From Bacillota bacterium (GTDB lineage: Bacteria > Bacillota > Bacilli > Alicyclobacillales > SLC66): a stretch of DNA of 64,000 nt. This document shows positions 30,653 through 39,062 of the stretch, piece after piece. The translations under genes were made by a program, and so were the position numbers. The stretch is taken from the NCBI GenBank assembly GCA_021821055.1, contig JAKACX010000002.1:1-64000 (forward strand), in the 5' to 3' direction. The notes under the pieces were generated by a model that worked only from the letters and a program-made list of their open reading frames with translations, did not search any database and had not been told where the DNA came from. The stretch's first letter is position 1, and each line of letters starts with the position of its first letter.

Positions 30653-31251
30653 CCGGCGCCGCCCGGTTTGCCTGTTCCGCCCGAGCCGGGGCCCATCCCC
30701 TCGTCCGGCGCCGCGATGCGGTGGACCCGAACGGGCAAGAGTCCGCCCTTGCCGTCGGAATAATCGCCGGTCGAGCCGGGGCCGCGCTGCCAACTGTTCA
30801 GCAGCATGGACGCGCGCCGCTGGTCCTTCAGGATCGTCGCCGCCTTGACGACCGTATCTACCAGCGTGCCGTCCCGAAGAATCAGGATTGCCGCACCGTC
30901 TTGCTCCTCCACCCGCTCAATCAGGTCAAACCTCACGTAGCCGTACGCCGGGTCCCCCGCGACGGCCGGATGCCTCATCTTGCAGGTCATCAACACGACG
31001 CCCCTGTGCGCGACCGGCATGGACTGCCTGCCGTGCACGGCTGCCGCGAAACACGACTGGTACTCCCTCCATCCGATCGCGTCGTACGCCAGGATCTGCC
31101 GCACAAACGTCTGCGGCCTGCGCAGGACGGTCACCACCCTGCCCGACGTCAGTGTGACCGACGAAGCGACGCCACCATCCTCGTAAATCGGCCTTACGAC
31201 AGCGATACCACCAAAACGGATGCCAATCATCGGCATGTCTGCAACCCCCAA
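30646..31251 (-). CDS. Divergent ComK-like competence regulator
   Basis: 201 aa; YDAIGWREYQSCFAAAVHGRQSMPVAHRGVVLMTCKMRHPAVAGDPAYGYVRFDLIERVEEQDGAAILILRDGT aligns by eye with ComK core (SSYAGRKAGTYEV...P...WISHVHVKEF...V.F.NG). Confidence 0.55.
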   Translation of the reverse strand: MGVADMPMIGIRFGGIAVVRPIYEDGGVASSVTLTSGRVVTVLRRPQTFVRQILAYDAIGWREYQSCFAAAVHGRQSMPVAHRGVVLMTCKMRHPAVAGDPAYGYVRFDLIERVEEQDGAAILILRDGTLVDTVVKAATILKDQRRASMLLNSWQRGPGSTGDYSDGKGGLLPVRVHRIAAPDEGMGPGSGGTGKPGGAGQ

Positions 31252-31444
31252 AGTCCTCAGATTTTTTTAGGCTATACTCCTGTGCCGCGCGCCACATAAC
31301 CAACTAGCCTATCACGAATTATACTCTATCTCCGTTTATTTAGTAAATATGTTTTTACTTAACATTTTGGAGAATCACATTACGTATAGGAGACCTTCCC
31401 GCGGAACTTATGCACAAGTCGCAGTGAAGAGTTTCACGCCACCC

Positions 31445-31624
31445 TCACCAAAGCCCGAGTGTTTTGGTCTCGTAGACGATCCAACCACCCCAAAATGCGA
31501 ACCACATCGTCTTGATCGTTTCTTCGCGTGGTCTCGAAAAAAATTTCACCAACAGCCAAGTTACGAAATAAACCAACACTACGCCGATCAAGAAAGAAAC
31601 CGTGCTGACCACAAGGATTCGCAT
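31445..31624 (-). CDS. 59-aa small single-TM protein (below the ORF-track cutoff)
   Basis: MRILVVSTVSFLIGVVLVYFVTWLLVKFFSRPREETIKTMWFAFWGGWIVYETKTLGLW*; RBS GAGGTGAT upstream of ATG. Confidence 0.6.
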   Translation of the reverse strand: MRILVVSTVSFLIGVVLVYFVTWLLVKFFSRPREETIKTMWFAFWGGWIVYETKTLGLW

Positions 31625-31645
31625 TACATCACCTCATTCGTCACA

Positions 31646-32776
31646 TCAGGTCACCATCGCATCAAGCGTTCCTAGCTCACCGCGCTCTCGCACCTTCGCC
31701 GGCCAGCGGTCAAGCGTCGTCTCCACGATGCAGCCGCTGCCGCGCAGGTCCCAGTCGTACGGACGAATGGGGGTATCGGCTTCATCCGCCACCACACGCA
31801 CCTTCGGTTCCAGTGGCGCCCCCTGTGATGGTTCGGTCACGATCGCGAGCATTCCGTTCGACAGTCGCACGATCTCCCCCTGTGAAACCAGCGCCACGCG
31901 ATTGAACAGAGCCGCGACCGAGCGTGCGTCGAGCCTGCGTCCAGCATCGCGCGTCAGGGCCGTCCATACCTCCTTCGGCATCCGTCGTTTTCTGTAAATG
32001 CGATTCGCGCGCATCGCGTCGAACACATCGGCCACAGCGACAATCCTGGAGTTGAGGTGGATCTGTCCGCCCGGCAGACCGTGCGGGTACCCGGACCCGT
32101 CAAGACGTTCATGATGCTGCATGATCACGATCGACGACGTCGGCATGATCATGGCAAACTGTTCATGCACGAGGTCCCATCCGAGCCTCGCGTGTGTCTT
32201 CATGACATCGAACTCATCGTCGGTCAATGTGCCCTGCTTGTTCAGAATCTCCTGCGGTATCAGCACCTTGCCAATATCGTGCAACATCGCGCCGACGCCC
32301 AACCGCTGCAACTGCTCCGGCGGGAGGCGCAGTTCCCGCCCGATGATAATGGAGATGATGGCCACCTGGATCGAGTGTTCGAAGGTGTAAGCGTCCCAGG
32401 AACGGATGCGTTCGATATTGTGCAGCACATGGTCGTTGTGAAGTATATCGTCGACGAGCCTGCACGCCGCATCCACCACGGCGCGCGTGTTCCCGACAGG
32501 GCTGGCGGCCGGATTCGCCGCATTGGTCAATACATTCTGCAGTGCGGTCCTGGTGATTTCCCGCGTCTCGAAGTGCACGGTCTCCCGGATTTCCAGATCG
32601 TTCATCACCTCGTCCGTGACCCAGATGTCCGTGACCCCATGTCGTGACAGTCCGCGCAGGAGCGACTCCGAAAGCCTTGTCCCAGAACGGACCAGCACGC
32701 GCCTCGTGTCGATTTCATAGACCGTCCGCGCCAGATACCGGCCCACCAGACCCGGGTCAACCTGCGCCTTGCGCAT
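31646..32776 (-). CDS. HD-GYP domain c-di-GMP phosphodiesterase
   Basis: TFEHSIQVAIISIIIG, GAMLHDIGKVLIPQEILNKQGTLTDDEFDVMKTHARLG, HHERLDGSGYPHGLPG; listed start 32899 runs into riboswitch; likely start ATG 32776 or TTG 32791. Confidence 0.93.
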   Translation of the reverse strand: MRKAQVDPGLVGRYLARTVYEIDTRRVLVRSGTRLSESLLRGLSRHGVTDIWVTDEVMNDLEIRETVHFETREITRTALQNVLTNAANPAASPVGNTRAVVDAACRLVDDILHNDHVLHNIERIRSWDAYTFEHSIQVAIISIIIGRELRLPPEQLQRLGVGAMLHDIGKVLIPQEILNKQGTLTDDEFDVMKTHARLGWDLVHEQFAMIMPTSSIVIMQHHERLDGSGYPHGLPGGQIHLNSRIVAVADVFDAMRANRIYRKRRMPKEVWTALTRDAGRRLDARSVAALFNRVALVSQGEIVRLSNGMLAIVTEPSQGAPLEPKVRVVADEADTPIRPYDWDLRGSGCIVETTLDRWPAKVRERGELGTLDAMVT

Positions 32777-32852
32777 CGCCCTTTTACCCAAGCGCCATTC
32801 CACCTTCCGCGCGCCTTCATGAATGAATGGTCGGTCATGTATGTCGGACGAC

Positions 32853-32884
32853 ACAAAACGGGCAGACGCTATCGCCCGCCCGGC
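32853..32884 (-). terminator. Candidate riboswitch expression-platform terminator
   Basis: Minus strand CGGGC-GATAGCGTCT-GCCCG-TTTTGTGT between c-di-GMP aptamer and HD-GYP start. Confidence 0.55.
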
Positions 32885-32892
32885 CACCGAAT

Positions 32893-32987
32893 ATGTCAAC
32901 CCGGCAACTGGCTGGCGTGGCGGCCGCAGCCGCTGTAGCCCCTTTAGCTTTGCGTCATCAGCTTTCGCTGACTTTGCCCTGTCTATT
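32893..32987 (-). ncRNA. Cyclic-di-GMP-I (GEMM-I) riboswitch
   Basis: Minus strand AGACAGGGCAAAGTCAGCGAAAGCTGATGACGCAAAGCTAAAGGGGCTACAGCGGCTGCGGCCGCCACGCCAGCCAGTTGCCGGGTTGAC contains GGGCAAA, GAAA tetraloop, GACGCAAAGC and 3' GTTGCCGGGT. Confidence 0.9.
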
Positions 32988-33023
32988 ATGATTACTTTAT
33001 CTCACCAATTCTATCAATGCAAG

Positions 33024-33053
33024 TTGGTCACACATACCCCGTCCTGCTATAAT
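33024..33053 (+). promoter_or_regulatory. Candidate sigmaA promoter for B12-riboswitch/cobT transcript
   Basis: TTGGTC - 18 nt - TATAAT. Confidence 0.55.
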
Positions 33054-33072
33054 GGACACGCACCATCCATAC

Positions 33073-33222
33073 ACGTTCTTCAGGCGCCCACATGGGATAA
33101 TAGGGAAGTTCATCAAAAGAACGCGGAGCCCGCCACTGTACTCGACGAGCCGCTACAAATGCCACTGGGCAACTGGGAAGGCTGTAGCATGCGATGACTC
33201 GTAGCCAGGAAACCTGCCTGAA
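33073..33222 (+). ncRNA. Cobalamin (AdoCbl) riboswitch aptamer
   Basis: ATAGGGAA, CCCGCCACTGTACTCGACGAG, GCCACTG....GGGAAGGC and B12 box GTAGCCAGGAAACCTGCCTG; upstream of cobT. Confidence 0.93.
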
Positions 33223-33254
33223 GAACCTTCTGTCCCGCATTTGAGGAATGGCAT

Positions 33255-33284
33255 ACCCTCAACTCTTTTTGAGTTGGGGTTTTT
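33255..33284 (+). terminator. Intrinsic terminator in cobalamin riboswitch expression platform
   Basis: CCCTCAACTC-TTTTT-GAGTTGGGG-TTTTT hairpin/U-tract before cobT start. Confidence 0.88.
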
Positions 33285-33318
33285 GGCGTGGGCGGGCCCA
33301 CCACGGGGAGGTATGTTC

Positions 33319-35184
33319 ATGCAATTGTCCAACATCGTCAGCCGCATCTCCGATTTGGATCACGTCGCAGAGGGCCGGATGCAACGGCGCCTGGACACCC
33401 TGACCAAGCCGCAGGGCAGCCTGGGGCGCATTGAGTCGCTCGCCGTGCAACTGGCGGGCATCGCGGGAACTGTGGAACCGTCGGTCGATCCGGCCGTCAT
33501 GGTGGTCATGGCCGCCGATCACGGCGTCGCCGCCGAGGGCGTCTCGGCCTTCCCTGCGGAAGTGACCGAGCAGATGGTGCACAACTTCATCGCCGGCGGC
33601 GCCGCCATCAACGTGCTGTCGCGCGCGTCGGGCGCCGCCGTCCAGGTGGTCGACATCGGCGTCAAGGCCCCCATGTCCTTGCCCGGACTTCTCTCGCGCA
33701 AGGTGCGCCCCGGCACCGACAGCATGGCGAAAGGGCCCGCCATGTCGCAACGCGACGCCGTCCGCGCCGTCGAAGTCGGCATGGAGGTGACGCGCCGGGT
33801 GGTCGCGGAGGGCGCGCGATTGATCGCTCTTGGCGAAATGGGAATCGGGAACACCACGGCCAGCAGCGCCGTGCTGTCCGTGCTCGGACAACTGCCGGTC
33901 GAGCGCGTCGTCGGAACAGGCACTGGGATCGATCCGGCCGCGCGCGAACGCAAGATCTCCGTGATTGAGGCAGCCATCACTCTCAATGAGCCCAACCCCT
34001 TCGACCCCATCGACACCGTGGCGAAGGTCGGCGGCCTGGAGATTGCGGGCCTCGCGGGCGTCGTGCTGGAGGCCGCCGCCCTGCGGATTCCCATTGTCAT
34101 GGACGGCTTCATCACCTCGGTCGCGGCCCTGATCGCGGCGAAACTGTGCCCCCTCGTCGTGCGCTACCTGATCAGCTCCCATCAATCCGTCGAGCCCGGG
34201 CACCAGTTCGTCCACCAGATGCTCGGCGTCCGCCCCTTGCTCGACCTCGAACTCAGGCTGGGCGAAGCCAGCGGCGCGGCCCTGGCGCTGCCGCTCATCC
34301 GGTCGGCGGTGCTAATCCCAAAAGAGATGTCGACGTTTGCCGACGCGCACGTCTCGTCGTCACAAACCGCTGGTCCGGGCCAGGCCACGCCGCCGCCGGC
34401 TGCAGGGACGGGCGACTCCACCGCGCTGTCGCACCCAGCACGGCCGGACGACTCCGCCGCGCTGTCGCAGCCTGCAGACCCGGGTCAGACCTCGCCGTCC
34501 GCGGCGCGCGCCCGCCATGAGTTTGACGACGCGCACAAGCAGGGCGTGTACAGAGCCATCCGGGAGCGGCGCGACATTCGCTCCTTCCTCCATCACCCCG
34601 TGGAAACGGAGAAACTGCTCCGGATTCTCGACGCGGCGCACCACGCGCCGTCGGTCGGTTTCATGCAGCCCTGGAGCTTCGTCGTTGTCGAGTCGGACGC
34701 AGTCAAGCGGGAACTGTACAACATCGTCCAGCGCGAGGTCGCCATAGCGGGAGAATACTTCACGGGGAAACGGGCGGAACTGTACCCCAAACTCAAGGTG
34801 CACGGCATCCTCGAAGCGCCGGTGACCCTGTGCGTGACCAACGACCCCACGCGCGACGGAACCCACGTCTTGGGCCGCAACACCATCCCCGAGACCGACG
34901 TCTACTCGGTTGTCTGCGCGATTGAGAACCTGTGGCTGGCCGCACGGGCAGAAGGCCTGGGCGTCGGCTGGGTGTCCTTTTACCGCAAGGCTGACGTTCG
35001 CGACGCCCTAGGCATCCCGCCGCACATCGAACCCGTCGCGCTGCTGTCGATCGGCTACACCGCCGCGTTTCAGGCTGAGCCGATCCTGGAGTCGGTGGGC
35101 TGGGGACACCGCCAATCGCTAGAGAATCTGCTCTTTTCCGAAACGTGGGGCAGCCCCTTCTTCCATTCTGAGCGTTTTCCATGA
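33319..35184 (+). CDS. cobT-bluB: CobT-BluB fusion: nicotinate-nucleotide-DMB phosphoribosyltransferase plus 5,6-dimethylbenzimidazole synthase
   Basis: CobT motifs (RLDTLTKPQGSLGRIE, VVMAADHGVAAEGVSAFP, EMGIGNTTASSAV); C-terminal BluB nitroreductase motifs (RERRDIRSFL, HHAPSVGFMQPWSF, GLGVGWVSFY). Start 33319 chosen because 33241 TTG lies inside the terminator. Confidence 0.92.
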   Translation: MQLSNIVSRISDLDHVAEGRMQRRLDTLTKPQGSLGRIESLAVQLAGIAGTVEPSVDPAVMVVMAADHGVAAEGVSAFPAEVTEQMVHNFIAGGAAINVLSRASGAAVQVVDIGVKAPMSLPGLLSRKVRPGTDSMAKGPAMSQRDAVRAVEVGMEVTRRVVAEGARLIALGEMGIGNTTASSAVLSVLGQLPVERVVGTGTGIDPAARERKISVIEAAITLNEPNPFDPIDTVAKVGGLEIAGLAGVVLEAAALRIPIVMDGFITSVAALIAAKLCPLVVRYLISSHQSVEPGHQFVHQMLGVRPLLDLELRLGEASGAALALPLIRSAVLIPKEMSTFADAHVSSSQTAGPGQATPPPAAGTGDSTALSHPARPDDSAALSQPADPGQTSPSAARARHEFDDAHKQGVYRAIRERRDIRSFLHHPVETEKLLRILDAAHHAPSVGFMQPWSFVVVESDAVKRELYNIVQREVAIAGEYFTGKRAELYPKLKVHGILEAPVTLCVTNDPTRDGTHVLGRNTIPETDVYSVVCAIENLWLAARAEGLGVGWVSFYRKADVRDALGIPPHIEPVALLSIGYTAAFQAEPILESVGWGHRQSLENLLFSETWGSPFFHSERFP

Positions 35185-35217
35185 TATACTGGCGAAGATT
35201 TATAATTCGCCAGTATA
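35185..35217. repeat. 12-bp perfect inverted repeat
   Basis: TATACTGGCGAA - 9 nt - TTCGCCAGTATA between cobT-bluB stop and next gene. Confidence 0.85.
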
Positions 35218-35231
35218 ATGGGGTGACTGTT

Positions 35232-36605
35232 TTGTATTTCAATCATAGTAAAAAGCGGGCCAGACCATGGGCGCTTGCCGTGTTTTCGACCGCGGTCGCA
35301 TTCAGTATGACGGGTGCAGCGTGCGCGAGCACCACCGCCGGAAGCGCGGGCGGGCTTGAACTGAGAGGCGACCTCGTCATGCAGGTCGCACAGTCTCTCG
35401 GCGAAAAGCCAGACCCGACGGGGACGTCCCCGTACTCCGACGTGCCGACCTCTTCCCCACTCTGGGGATATGTTCACAGAGCCATCCAGATGCAGTGGGT
35501 GCAGCCGGTTTCTCCGTCCTACTTTGGCGCGGAGGCCATCGTGAACGAATCGTTCGCGACGCGGTTCGCGATGAACCTGCTGCAGGTCAAGGTCTCTGGC
35601 GCGTCATCCATCGCCGCGTTCGCAAGAACCGCAGGCCTGTTCCCCCACTATGAGGCATCCATGCCGCTCAGTTCTGCGGACGCGGCGCACCTGGTCAAGG
35701 TGGTTTCCGCGTATGAAACGGGCGCCGCGAAGCTCCCCGGCTCGTCCGGCGCCACTTCGGGCGGTGGGTCCGCCGGCTCGTCCGGCGCCACGATCACTCC
35801 GGCACAGAAAGCAGAGCTTGCCGCAGCTCTGAAATTCGAAGCCAACGCCCCGTTTGAACAACTGAGAACCACCACATCCTCTCAAGCCTCGTTTGTCTAT
35901 TCGAAGTCGCACTCGAGAAATCCGCAGACGGAAAGTGCAATGCAACAGCTGCTGGAAGCGTTCGCAATCACATCAACCTCCTCCGATACGATACAACATG
36001 TCCACGGGAAACTGACTGCCTTCTATACCGAAACCGTACGGGATCACAACTCTTCGCTGAATATTCCGGTAATTAAAGTCAAGGTGTTCATTCTGGACGA
36101 TCAGAGTTACGTCAACATTGGAGCCGGGTGGGTCAAAAACTCGCTTCCGGCGAGTGCACTGCAGCCCTTGGCCGCCTCTGAGACACGTCTGACGCTGCTC
36201 GGTACGACGACGGCACGGACAACAGGCGGCGCAACCGTCTTCTCTGGCACGCTGAATGGCACTGGAATCAGAAATATATTCCAGAAGACGTTCGCCAGTG
36301 CGATCAAGTCCCACATTGCCGAGGAACAAGTGCAGATGCTGCTCAGTCTGATGAAGGCCAACTTTGCGATCACCGTACAGATGCAGCATGGCCGCCCGAT
36401 CGCCACGGGCACGAACGTGAGTTTTACGATGAAGATTCCTCCTGCAATGTTGTTCGGCAGCGCCGACTCTGCCGTGAAGTCGACGCTTGTGCACAACGTG
36501 ACGGACATCACGTTGCACGCGACGGCCGGCAGCACGGTCACGTACAACCACATCCCCGTCACCGCGCCGGCCCATCTGCCGATACCGTCGTTGCGCACCC
36601 TGTAA
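35232..36605 (+). CDS. Secreted protein with N-terminal SLH-like domain
   Basis: Signal-peptide-like N-terminus; YSDVPTSSPLWGYVHRAIQMQWVQPVSPSYFGAEAIVNESFATRFAMNLL; TTG start 35232 with GGGGTGA RBS preferred over 35181. Confidence 0.65.
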   Translation: MYFNHSKKRARPWALAVFSTAVAFSMTGAACASTTAGSAGGLELRGDLVMQVAQSLGEKPDPTGTSPYSDVPTSSPLWGYVHRAIQMQWVQPVSPSYFGAEAIVNESFATRFAMNLLQVKVSGASSIAAFARTAGLFPHYEASMPLSSADAAHLVKVVSAYETGAAKLPGSSGATSGGGSAGSSGATITPAQKAELAAALKFEANAPFEQLRTTTSSQASFVYSKSHSRNPQTESAMQQLLEAFAITSTSSDTIQHVHGKLTAFYTETVRDHNSSLNIPVIKVKVFILDDQSYVNIGAGWVKNSLPASALQPLAASETRLTLLGTTTARTTGGATVFSGTLNGTGIRNIFQKTFASAIKSHIAEEQVQMLLSLMKANFAITVQMQHGRPIATGTNVSFTMKIPPAMLFGSADSAVKSTLVHNVTDITLHATAGSTVTYNHIPVTAPAHLPIPSLRTL

Positions 36606-36623
36606 AAAAGCACCCTGCAAAAA

Positions 36624-36660
36624 AAAGCGCCGCATCCCTCGGGGGGCGGCGCCTCTTTGT
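36624..36660 (+). terminator. Intrinsic terminator
   Basis: GCGCCGC...GCGGCGCC followed by TCTTTGT just after stop 36605. Confidence 0.7.
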
Positions 36661-36702
36661 GTTGCCCACGGACCCACGCCCCGGGCGGGTCCACATCACG
36701 GC

Positions 36703-37920
36703 TCACACCCTGTGCGAACGCAGATAGGCGTCCACCTCATTGTACGCGCCCGCCTGATTGGCATACTTCACGTAGTTCTTGACCGTGCGGAGCCACTCGA
36801 CCGTGGAGGGACGTGTATTCGCCACCGCGGTCAACAGGTCATCCATCTGGATCAGTCGCTCGCGGCCCGACGACATGATGTCCGTCAGCACGCGCTCCGT
36901 CGCCAGTTCCACCACATTGTCGATGTCCGCGCCAGAATACAGATCGGTCCGCTGCGCGAGCACGTCCAGGTTCACATCCAGCGCCGCCGGTTTGTCGCCC
37001 AGCTTGAGCGAAAAGATCGTCCTGCGCGCGGGCTCGTCCGGCGGCGGCACAAACAGCATCTTGTCAAACCGGCCGGGACGCTTGAAGGCGGCGTCTACGT
37101 CCCATGGCATATTGGTCGCCCCGATGATGAGGAGCTTGTCGGCGTCCGACTCCATCCCATCCATCTCGACCAGGAGTTGATCGATCACGCCGCGCATCGC
37201 GTGAGATTGCGACTTGCCCCGCGAATACCCCAGCGTGTCCAGCTCGTCAAAGAACAGAACGCTCGGCTTTTGCGCCCGGGCCGTGGTGAACACAGCGTGC
37301 AGGTTCTGCTCGCTTTCCCCGACATAGCTGCCCAGGATATCGCTGATGTGCACACTGACAAACTTCGCCTTGCACTCCCCGGCCGTCGCCCTGGCGATGA
37401 ACGTCTTGCCGCATCCCGGAGGACCGTACAGCAGGATCCCGCCCCCCGCCTTCTTGCGAAAGCGCGCGAACAGATGCGGGTCGAGAAATGGCTTGATGAT
37501 CTTCATCTCGATGGCCTGTTTGACCTCTGCCAATCCGCCCACATCCGCGAACGTCACATCGCCCGCCGCCGTTTTTTTGTCCTGTTTCCCGCCGCTCAGC
37601 ACGCGCAGGGGACCGGGACGGCTCCCTTCTGGCTGTTCAGGCGCCTCGGCCGGGACGGATTCGCGCAGAGGCGGCGCCAGTTCCGCGTCCGGCGTCAGGC
37701 CGACGGTTGAATCGCCCCGCCGCTCCGCCAACCTGTCGAGCTCGGCGAGCACACTCTCCCGCAGCGACCCGTCTCCATGGCGAAGGGCCTGCGTGTAACA
37801 AGAAAGCGCGTCTGCGGCAAGGCCCTCTTTCGCGTACTCCCTGCCGAGAAGGAGCCAGGCGGCGGCGTTTGTCGGGTCCGCGTCGACCATTTGCCTGAGT
37901 AGCGCCACGCTTGATGTCAT
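36703..37920 (-). CDS. AAA+ ATPase with N-terminal TPR-like repeat
   Basis: GPPGCGKTFIARATAGECKAKFVSVHISDILGSYVGESEQN, SVLFFDELDTLG, ATNMPWDVDAAFKRPGRFDK; ATGA overlap with upstream TPR gene sets start 37920. Confidence 0.9.
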   Translation of the reverse strand: MTSSVALLRQMVDADPTNAAAWLLLGREYAKEGLAADALSCYTQALRHGDGSLRESVLAELDRLAERRGDSTVGLTPDAELAPPLRESVPAEAPEQPEGSRPGPLRVLSGGKQDKKTAAGDVTFADVGGLAEVKQAIEMKIIKPFLDPHLFARFRKKAGGGILLYGPPGCGKTFIARATAGECKAKFVSVHISDILGSYVGESEQNLHAVFTTARAQKPSVLFFDELDTLGYSRGKSQSHAMRGVIDQLLVEMDGMESDADKLLIIGATNMPWDVDAAFKRPGRFDKMLFVPPPDEPARRTIFSLKLGDKPAALDVNLDVLAQRTDLYSGADIDNVVELATERVLTDIMSSGRERLIQMDDLLTAVANTRPSTVEWLRTVKNYVKYANQAGAYNEVDAYLRSHRV

Positions 37921-38795
37921 GACCGTCTCCCTCTCCATCCCGATTTCACTCCGGCATAGAATCGCGGGGCCAGGCGCGCCCAGGCGTACAATGCGGCGAG
38001 CAGGAACCCAACCAACGCGGTATTGAAAAGATCGCTCAGGACGACAAGGACGAGAACCGTGATCAATGCGGCCCTGGGACCGACGCGGGTCATGACGCGG
38101 TTGGGCCAATTGACAGGATGGCAGAGAAAATCGATATCCGCCATTTTGTCGCGCACCCGCCTGTCAAGCGGATCCAGGACGAACGCCTCGCGGCATTCAT
38201 CGCGCGCCCTGCCGTACCGCCCCGTGCGGATGAGATCGTTGACAATAAAGAGCCTCTTCTCCACTTCTGTAGCGTCCGTCTGCATATAGCGCTCAATCAA
38301 GACGGGGGCCTCGCTGCGCCGCCCCCGGCGCTGCGTCATGTGGTACGCATAGTATAAGACAGTCTGGTGGTTCGGGTCCAAGGCGCGCGCTTGTTCGATC
38401 AGTTGCCGCGCTTCCTTGTATCGCTCCAGACGCCACAGCAGGTACGCGAGTTGCGCCAGCAGGTTCGCGTCCTCTGGATGCAACGCCAACCCTTCGCGAA
38501 ATGTTTCCTCCGCCATGGCAGTCTTGTGCTGCAGCCGCCAGACAAGCCCGAGGATCACGTAGCACGAGGCTTGTGTGTAGCCGTTCTCGAGCGCCTCCCG
38601 GCAATGCGCCGCGGCCTCCGCGTGGTTCCCCATCCGGTACAGACAGTATCCCGCCCGATAATGAAGGTACCCGTCCTGCGGCCGCTGGCCCAGAACCTCG
38701 ACGTAGCGCGCGCGGGCCTCCTCGAAGCGGTTGATGTCCACATAATGGTCCGCCTCTCGCAAGAGCCGCGCTGCGGGATCCGACGACGACGCCAT
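37917..38795 (-). CDS. TPR-repeat protein with C-terminal TM segment
   Basis: TPR-like repeats (YVEVLGQRPQDGYLHYRAGYCLYRMGNHAEAAAHCREALE); GAGAGG RBS at start 38795. Confidence 0.85.
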   Translation of the reverse strand: MASSSDPAARLLREADHYVDINRFEEARARYVEVLGQRPQDGYLHYRAGYCLYRMGNHAEAAAHCREALENGYTQASCYVILGLVWRLQHKTAMAEETFREGLALHPEDANLLAQLAYLLWRLERYKEARQLIEQARALDPNHQTVLYYAYHMTQRRGRRSEAPVLIERYMQTDATEVEKRLFIVNDLIRTGRYGRARDECREAFVLDPLDRRVRDKMADIDFLCHPVNWPNRVMTRVGPRAALITVLVLVVLSDLFNTALVGFLLAALYAWARLAPRFYAGVKSGWRGRRS

Positions 38796-38973
38796 AATAC
38801 CTCTCCCTGCCAGTGATAGCCGTCCGGACAGACACAGGATGCCCGGCCCTGTGAAAATCAATATATCATGCAGACCATCCAATCGGATGCGTCCTGTGTG
38901 ACCTTCGGGCGATCATTTTCCGGCCCGCGAGCGCCGTGGAGCGCGCGATCAGGCATCCTCTTTCTCAGCGATG

Positions 38974-39048
38974 GCTGCTGCAGCATGCGGCGCATGGCCA
39001 GGAAACCCGCATGAAGAACCATTTGGCCCGCACGTGAGAAGTGGCATA
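38974..39048 (+). pseudogene. Decayed 3' fragment of cobalamin riboswitch, paralogous to 33181-33255
   Basis: GCTGCAGCATGCGG..GGCCAGGAAACCCGCATGAAGAACC..GCCCGCA..TGAG.AGTGGCATA matches 33181-33255 including flank beyond the aptamer. Confidence 0.75.
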
Positions 39049-39062
39049 GCCACCGCCGGAGT

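Noticed and set aside
33241-33318. Listed TTG start of the CobT-BluB ORF
   Set aside because: These codons overlap the riboswitch terminator hairpin; ATG 33319 has GGGGAGG at correct spacing
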